Source: SIG299 sp045531895 (GTDB taxonomy: Bacteria > Bacillota > Clostridia > Lachnospirales > Lachnospiraceae). From it: a stretch of 7,729 bases of DNA. The notes under the pieces are model-generated. The model was not told where the DNA came from. It saw nothing but the letters and a program-made list of their open reading frames with translations, and made no database searches. This document shows positions 6,194-7,729 of the stretch, in pieces. Both the position numbers and the translations under genes were made by a program. The stretch spans positions 1 through 7,729 of the forward strand of contig JAZSEW010000008.1 in assembly GCA_045531895.1 (NCBI GenBank), given 5' to 3'. The stretch's first letter is position 1. Each line of letters opens with the position of its first letter.

Positions 6194-6203
6194 GAAACAA
6201 TGC

Positions 6204-6236
6204 CGGTGCAGCTGCTGTAAAAGGCGGTCTGCACCG
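6204..6236 (+). other. Hairpin in the acpP-fabH intergenic region
   Basis: CGGTGCAG (6204-6211) pairs perfectly with CTGCACCG (6229-6236) across a 17-nt loop. No T-run follows, so it is not a standard terminator. It begins 11 nt after the acpP stop. Likely roles are mRNA 3'-end protection of acpP, processing, or partial attenuation, which would let acpP exceed fabH in level. Confidence 0.6.
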
Positions 6237-6263
6237 TTCCTGTGAGGATAGAAAGAGGATTAT

Positions 6264-7202
6264 ATGGACGCAATACAAATTATAGCAACAGGAAAAGCGT
6301 TGCCAAAGAAGCTGGTAACCAATGATGATATGAGTAAAATTGTGGATACCAGTGATGAGTGGATTTCCACCAGAACCGGAATTAAGCAAAGATTTTTCTG
6401 TGATGGTGAAAAAAACTGGGAACTAGCCTGTCAGGCAGCAAAAGCAGCCATGGATAAGGGTGGAATTGAAAAAGAGCAGATTGGTGCAATTATTGTTGGT
6501 ACAGCTACAAATGATTATATTATGCCTTCCATGGCGTGCATCATTCAGCAGGAGTTAGGACTTCCGGCGGATATTCCGGCTTTTGACATCAATGCAGCCT
6601 GTTCCGGATTTATATATGCATTGAGAATTGCGGGTTCTCTGCTTCAGGATGAAGAAAGACCATACGCACTGGTTCTTGGAAGTGAGCAGCTGTCTACAAG
6701 AGCGGATATGACAGACCGCAGCACCTGCGTATTGTTTGGAGATGGTGCCGGTGCGGCAGTGATTAAACGCAATCCGCAAAAGAAGTTTATTGGAGCCTGG
6801 GGCACGGAAGGTAACAAAGAGGCCCTTGGTTGTCGCGGACATTTAACCGGAAGTCCGTATATTTATATGGACGGTCAGACGGTATTCCGTTTTGCAACCC
6901 AGTATATGACAAACGCGGCAAAAATGGTATTGGAAAAAGCAGAACTTACCATGGATGATATTGACTATGTACTTTGCCATCAGGCAAATGAGCGTATTAT
7001 TGACTATGTGCGCAAGCAGTTCAAGGCTCCGGAGGAAAAGTTCTTTAAGATTATACATAAATATGGTAACACTTCGGCAGCAAGCATCCCTCTTGGTCTT
7101 GCAGAAATGGATGAGCAGGGATTATTACAGCCGGGTAAAAAGGTAATTGTTGTAGGCTTTGGCGCAGGCTTCACCTGGGGAAGCCTGCTGTTAGAATTTT
7201 AA
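6264..7202 (+). CDS. fabH: 3-oxoacyl-ACP synthase III (beta-ketoacyl-ACP synthase III)
   Basis: A 312-residue condensing enzyme that starts fatty-acid synthesis by joining an acyl-CoA primer to malonyl-ACP, releasing CO2. The catalytic triad is visible: Cys113 in NAACSGF, His239 in CHQANERI and Asn269 in YGNTSAASIP. The N-terminal TRTGIKQR (36-43) and the C-terminal GFGAGFTWGSLLL (298-310) are also typical. Length is normal for the family. AGAGG (6254-6258) lies 5 nt before the ATG. It lies between acpP and fabK in the same orientation and should be cotranscribed with both. The sequence alone does not decide whether the primer is acetyl-CoA or a branched acyl-CoA. Confidence 0.97.
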   Translation: MDAIQIIATGKALPKKLVTNDDMSKIVDTSDEWISTRTGIKQRFFCDGEKNWELACQAAKAAMDKGGIEKEQIGAIIVGTATNDYIMPSMACIIQQELGLPADIPAFDINAACSGFIYALRIAGSLLQDEERPYALVLGSEQLSTRADMTDRSTCVLFGDGAGAAVIKRNPQKKFIGAWGTEGNKEALGCRGHLTGSPYIYMDGQTVFRFATQYMTNAAKMVLEKAELTMDDIDYVLCHQANERIIDYVRKQFKAPEEKFFKIIHKYGNTSAASIPLGLAEMDEQGLLQPGKKVIVVGFGAGFTWGSLLLEF

Positions 7203-7216
7203 GTTTTTTTAAACTT
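7201..7216 (+). repeat. Small palindrome between fabH and fabK
   Basis: AAGTTT-TTTT-AAACTT forms a 6-bp AT-rich hairpin overlapping the last base of the fabH stop region. It is too weak for a terminator and lies just before the fabK ribosome binding site. Confidence 0.4.
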
Positions 7217-7232
7217 ATGGAGGATAATTCAC

Positions 7233-7729
7233 ATGAGAATTGATAAGAAGTTAGGCATCCGCTATCCCCTGATTCAGGGTGGTATGGCAAATATTGCAAC
7301 CGGTGAGTTTGCTGCAGCAGTTTCCAATGCAGGTGCTCTTGGCTTAATCGGTGCCGGTGGCTGGACCGTGGAACAGGTAGAAGAACAGATTGCTATCTGT
7401 AAGAAATTAACGGATAAGCCTTTTGGCGTAAACCTGATGTTAATGAATCCACAGGCTCCGCAGATTGCAGAGCTTCTGGCAAATGAGAAGATTGCAGTAA
7501 TTACAACAGGTGCAGGTAATCCTGCTCCATACATGGAAAAGTGGAAAGCAAACGGAAGTCTGGTTATGCCGGTTATGACGAGTACATTGATTGCTAAGAG
7601 GTTAGAGGCGGCCGGTACGGACTATATTATTGCAGAGGGTACGGAAAGCGGCGGTCACGTTGGCGAGATGACAACCATGGCAATGATTCCGCAAATGGTG
7701 GATGCCTTAAGCATCCCGGTGATTGCGGC
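7233..7729 (+). CDS. fabK: Enoyl-ACP reductase II (FMN-dependent), 3'-truncated by window edge
   Basis: The first 165 codons are in the window and the frame is open to its end. FabK is a TIM-barrel flavoprotein of the nitronate monooxygenase/IMP dehydrogenase-like superfamily that reduces the enoyl-ACP double bond in the last step of each elongation cycle. Visible marks: YPLIQGGMA (11-19), the glycine-rich AGALGLIGAGG (33-43), DKPFGVNLML (61-70), TTGAGNP (91-97), and AEGTESGGHVG (134-144). The last carries the conserved active-site-region histidine (His142; AGGHIG in Streptococcus pneumoniae FabK). GGAGG (7219-7223) lies 9 nt before the ATG. The start matches the N-terminus of the family, and the gap to fabH is 30 nt. 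FabK is unrelated in fold to FabI and is the triclosan-insensitive alternative. Further fab and acc genes are expected beyond the window but are not seen. Confidence 0.95.
   Translation, partial: MRIDKKLGIRYPLIQGGMANIATGEFAAAVSNAGALGLIGAGGWTVEQVEEQIAICKKLTDKPFGVNLMLMNPQAPQIAELLANEKIAVITTGAGNPAPYMEKWKANGSLVMPVMTSTLIAKRLEAAGTDYIIAEGTESGGHVGEMTTMAMIPQMVDALSIPVIA

Noticed and set aside
5875..6273. Antisense open frame covering acpP
   Set aside because: It is the Ser/Phe-rich mirror of the acidic acpP codons and runs through the operon promoter leader; it is not a credible gene.
7201..7216. fabH-fabK palindrome as a terminator
   Set aside because: A 6-bp A/T stem is too weak and fabK follows directly with a strong ribosome binding site in the same operon.

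Overview
The window looks like a chromosomal segment of a low-GC Gram-positive anaerobe, most likely a clostridial Firmicute of the Lachnospiraceae type. Three things point that way: the Bacillus/Clostridium-type LeuRS without the Leu-specific insertion, strong AGGAGG-like ribosome binding sites before nearly every gene, and a type II fatty-acid operon that uses FabK. This is an inference from sequence character; no database search was possible.

Layout, left to right on the + strand. Bases 1-1685 are the 3' two thirds of leuS (leucyl-tRNA synthetase), cut by the window edge inside the editing domain. A strong intrinsic terminator follows, and only 19 nt after its T-run begins a lipid/diacylglycerol kinase gene (1788-2666). 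After a 134-nt gap comes a 559-codon gene (2801-4480). It encodes a two-domain (region 2 plus region 4) sigma factor of ECF-like architecture fused to about 375 extra residues that start with a winged-helix-like segment. This is the least ordinary gene in the window. A bidirectional terminator (4486-4535) separates it from a convergent SAM-dependent methyltransferase gene (5697-4534, - strand) of the Methyltransf_32-like type.

A divergent, very AT-rich 268-nt region (5698-5965) follows. It holds a near-consensus sigma-A promoter, a 40-nt near-perfect palindrome at the predicted transcription start and three 9-bp direct repeats. This promoter drives acpP (5966-6193), fabH (6264-7202) and fabK (7233 to window end), the head of a type II fatty-acid synthesis operon: the carrier protein, the initiating condensing enzyme and the enoyl-ACP reductase.

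Functionally, the right part supplies membrane fatty acids and the lipid kinase on the left probably phosphorylates a membrane lipid, but nothing shows that the two are co-regulated. leuS, the kinase, the sigma-fusion gene and the methyltransferase look like separate transcription units. No mobile element, CRISPR array, rRNA or tRNA gene was seen. The best candidates for something under-described are the sigma factor fusion with a possible internal translation start, the acpP leader palindrome with its repeats, and a LeuRS that departs from the consensus in both its editing motif and its KMSKS loop.
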